Assembly: GCA_013153345.1 (NCBI GenBank) | Contig: JAADEQ010000109.1 | Coordinates: 1 to 6,597 of the forward strand | Direction: 5' to 3' | Length of the DNA stretch: 6,597 bases | Origin: Campylobacterota bacterium | GTDB taxonomy: Bacteria; Campylobacterota; Campylobacteria; Campylobacterales; Sulfurovaceae | Part shown: piece by piece, positions 5,133 to 6,597 of the stretch | How the letters are laid out: every line of letters starts with the position of its first letter | Position numbering within the stretch: the stretch's first letter is position 1 | The notes under the pieces: model-generated | Seen by the model: the letters and a program-made list of their open reading frames with translations, nothing else | Databases searched by the model: none | What the model was told of the DNA's origin: nothing | Program-made: the position numbers and the translations under genes

Positions 5133-6503
5133 ATGAAAAAAGTAGCAATTATTGGAAAGCCAAATGTTGGAAAGAGCTCTTTATTTAATCGTCTTATAAA
5201 AAAAAGAGATGCAATAACTTCAGATGTTAGTGGCACAACAAGAGATATCAAAAAAGGAGTTGTTGAGCTTGAAGATAGAGAGTTTGAGCTAATTGATACG
5301 GGGGGGCTTGATTTTAGCAGCGAGCTATTTAGCAAAGTTGGAAAAAAGGCTCTTGATGCGGCAAAAGAGGCTGATATAATTTTGTATATGGTTGATGGCA
5401 AAAGCATTGTTGATGAGGAGGATAAAAAGAGATTTTGGGAGCTTCAAAAGCTAAATAAGCCAATAGCATTGATTGTAAATAAGATTGATAATGATAAGGA
5501 GCTGCAAAATAGATTTTGGGAGTTTAGCGAATTTGGAGCTGAGCATATATTTCCCATCTCAGTTAGCCACAATAGGGGATTAAATAAGCTCTATAATTGG
5601 CTTGAGTCTTTAATTCCTCCAAATAAAGAGGTTATTATTGAAGATAATGATATTCCTTTGGAGCTTCTTTTACAAGAGCAGCAAGAAGAGCAAGAGGATA
5701 AAGATATAAAAGTTGCAATTATTGGAAGGGTAAATACAGGCAAAAGCTCTTTATTAAATGCGTTGCTAAAGGATGAGAGAAGTATAGTAAGCGATATTGC
5801 AGGAACAACAATTGATCCGGTTGATGAGAGCATTGAGTATAAAGATTATAATATTACCTTTGTTGATACGGCTGGAATTAGAAGAAGAGGAAAGATTGTT
5901 GGGCTTGAGAAGTTTGCTTTAAATAGAACTGAAAATATGCTAAAAGAGGCAGATATTGCAATTTTGCTATTAGATGCAACAGAGGGAGTAACCGAGCTTG
6001 ATGAGAGAATTGCAGGGCTTATTGATAAATATAAGCTTGGGGCATTAATTGTTTTAAATAAGTGGGATATTAGAGGCCAAAAGGAGTATAAAGAGGCGAT
6101 TGAGGATGTTAGAGATAAGCTAAAGTTTTTGCACTATGCTCCAATTCTTACAATCTCAGCAAAGACAGGCCAAAGAGTCAATAGAATTTTAGATAAAATT
6201 ATAGAAATCTATCAGCGCTATAGCAAAAGAATCCCAACTTCAAAACTAAATGAGGCAATTAAGGCTGCAATTGCAAGACACCATATCCCAAGCCACCATG
6301 GACAAGTTGTAAATATTAAATATGCAACTCAATTTGATACAAAACCTCCAAGAATTGCTCTAATTGTAAATAAGCCCCATCTGCTGCACTTTAGCTATCT
6401 TAGATATCTTAGCAACTATTTAAGAGAGCAGTTTGATTTTGAGGGAGTTCCTATTGAGCTAATTCCAAGAAAAAATAGCGATAGATTTGAGGATGAGAAG
6501 TAG
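5133..6503 (+). CDS. der: Ribosome biogenesis GTPase Der (EngA), double G domain
   Basis: Essential GTPase needed for maturation of the 50S subunit. Two tandem Era-like G domains are followed by a KH-like RNA-binding domain. G domain 1: P-loop GKPNVGKSS (8-16), GTTRD (34-38), DTGG (55-58), NKID (116-119). An acidic linker, QEQQEEQEDKD (181-191), joins it to G domain 2: P-loop GRVNTGKSS (198-206), GTTID (224-228), DTAG (245-248), NKWD (309-312), SAK (342-344). The KH-like domain runs from about 360 to 456, with the typical PPRIALIVNKP and VPIELI segments. At 456 residues it is full length. The ATG at 5133 is chosen because AGGAG (5124-5128) precedes it and MKKVAIIGKPN is the family start; an in-frame GTG at 5079 would add 18 residues of non-family sequence and has no ribosome binding site. 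It appears to be transcribed alone from its own promoter. Confidence 0.97.
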   Translation: MKKVAIIGKPNVGKSSLFNRLIKKRDAITSDVSGTTRDIKKGVVELEDREFELIDTGGLDFSSELFSKVGKKALDAAKEADIILYMVDGKSIVDEEDKKRFWELQKLNKPIALIVNKIDNDKELQNRFWEFSEFGAEHIFPISVSHNRGLNKLYNWLESLIPPNKEVIIEDNDIPLELLLQEQQEEQEDKDIKVAIIGRVNTGKSSLLNALLKDERSIVSDIAGTTIDPVDESIEYKDYNITFVDTAGIRRRGKIVGLEKFALNRTENMLKEADIAILLLDATEGVTELDERIAGLIDKYKLGALIVLNKWDIRGQKEYKEAIEDVRDKLKFLHYAPILTISAKTGQRVNRILDKIIEIYQRYSKRIPTSKLNEAIKAAIARHHIPSHHGQVVNIKYATQFDTKPPRIALIVNKPHLLHFSYLRYLSNYLREQFDFEGVPIELIPRKNSDRFEDEK

Positions 6504-6507
6504 GGTT

Positions 6508-6538
6508 AGAAGGTATTTAACTTCTCTTTTCTCTTTTT
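6508..6538 (+). terminator. Probable intrinsic terminator of der
   Basis: AGAAG (6508-6512), an 8-nt loop, and CTTCT (6521-6525) form a short stem followed by a T-rich run, CTTTTCTCTTTTT (6526-6538). It starts 5 nt after the der stop. An alternative pairing of GAGAAG (6495-6500) with CTTCTC (6521-6526) gives a 6-bp stem with a longer loop. The stem is weak, but position and T-run fit. Confidence 0.55.
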
Positions 6539-6561
6539 AAAATCTGGCATATAAGTTGATA

Positions 6562-6567
6562 TATAAT
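6562..6567 (+). promoter_or_regulatory. Possible -10 box for a gene beyond the right edge
   Basis: TATAAT at 6562-6567 follows the der terminator. An ATG at 6584 begins a reading frame open to the edge of the window (four full codons), but no ribosome binding site precedes it, so I do not call a gene. No clear -35 is present. Confidence 0.25.
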
Positions 6568-6597
6568 TATAAAAATCTTTACTATGGTTTGGATAAA

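Noticed and set aside
5072..5833. Minus-strand ORFs at 5072-5407 and 5591-5833
   Set aside because: Shadows of der; Ser/Leu-rich antisense reading of an AT-rich GTPase gene.

Overview
The window is AT-rich bacterial DNA (about one third G+C by eye), tightly packed with genes on both strands and carrying normal AGGAG-type ribosome binding sites. Several features point to a member of the Campylobacterota (Epsilonproteobacteria). The dUTPase is the all-alpha, dimeric type known from Campylobacter jejuni. The nanoRNase-like gene is of the DHH class. A DUF3108 protein lies next to der, and the heat-shock genes have a plain sigma70 promoter rather than a sigma32 one. I cannot name the genus from the sequence alone.

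Layout. Positions 1-1529 (minus strand) hold a heat-shock operon, grpE then dnaK; dnaK runs off the left edge after 293 codons. grpE has a consensus promoter (TTGACA, 17 nt, TATAAT) overlapped by a 7-N9-7 inverted repeat that looks like an operator. The usual partner hrcA is not upstream; rpsO (1746-2015, minus) is there instead, ending in a hairpin. At 2161-4307 (plus) three overlapping genes form one apparent operon: an Rrf2-family regulator with a probable Fe-S cysteine cluster, a DHH/DHHA1 phosphoesterase (nanoRNase-like), and dimeric dUTPase. A DUF3108 secreted protein (4304-5029, minus) converges on dut, with the stop codons overlapping by 4 bp. It is divergent from der/engA (5133-6503, plus), the double-GTPase ribosome assembly factor, which is followed by a likely terminator.

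How they fit. Most genes are housekeeping: protein folding, the small ribosomal subunit, 50S assembly, and nucleotide/RNA turnover. The less ordinary points are regulatory. First, there is a pair of mutually exclusive RNA hairpins around the grpE stop codon, with the stop inside one loop. Second, an operator-like repeat covers the grpE promoter. Third, a putative Fe-S regulator is translationally coupled to nucleic-acid turnover enzymes, and its cysteine spacing differs from IscR. I see no mobile element, CRISPR array, rRNA or tRNA, and no clear sign of an undescribed defence-type system.
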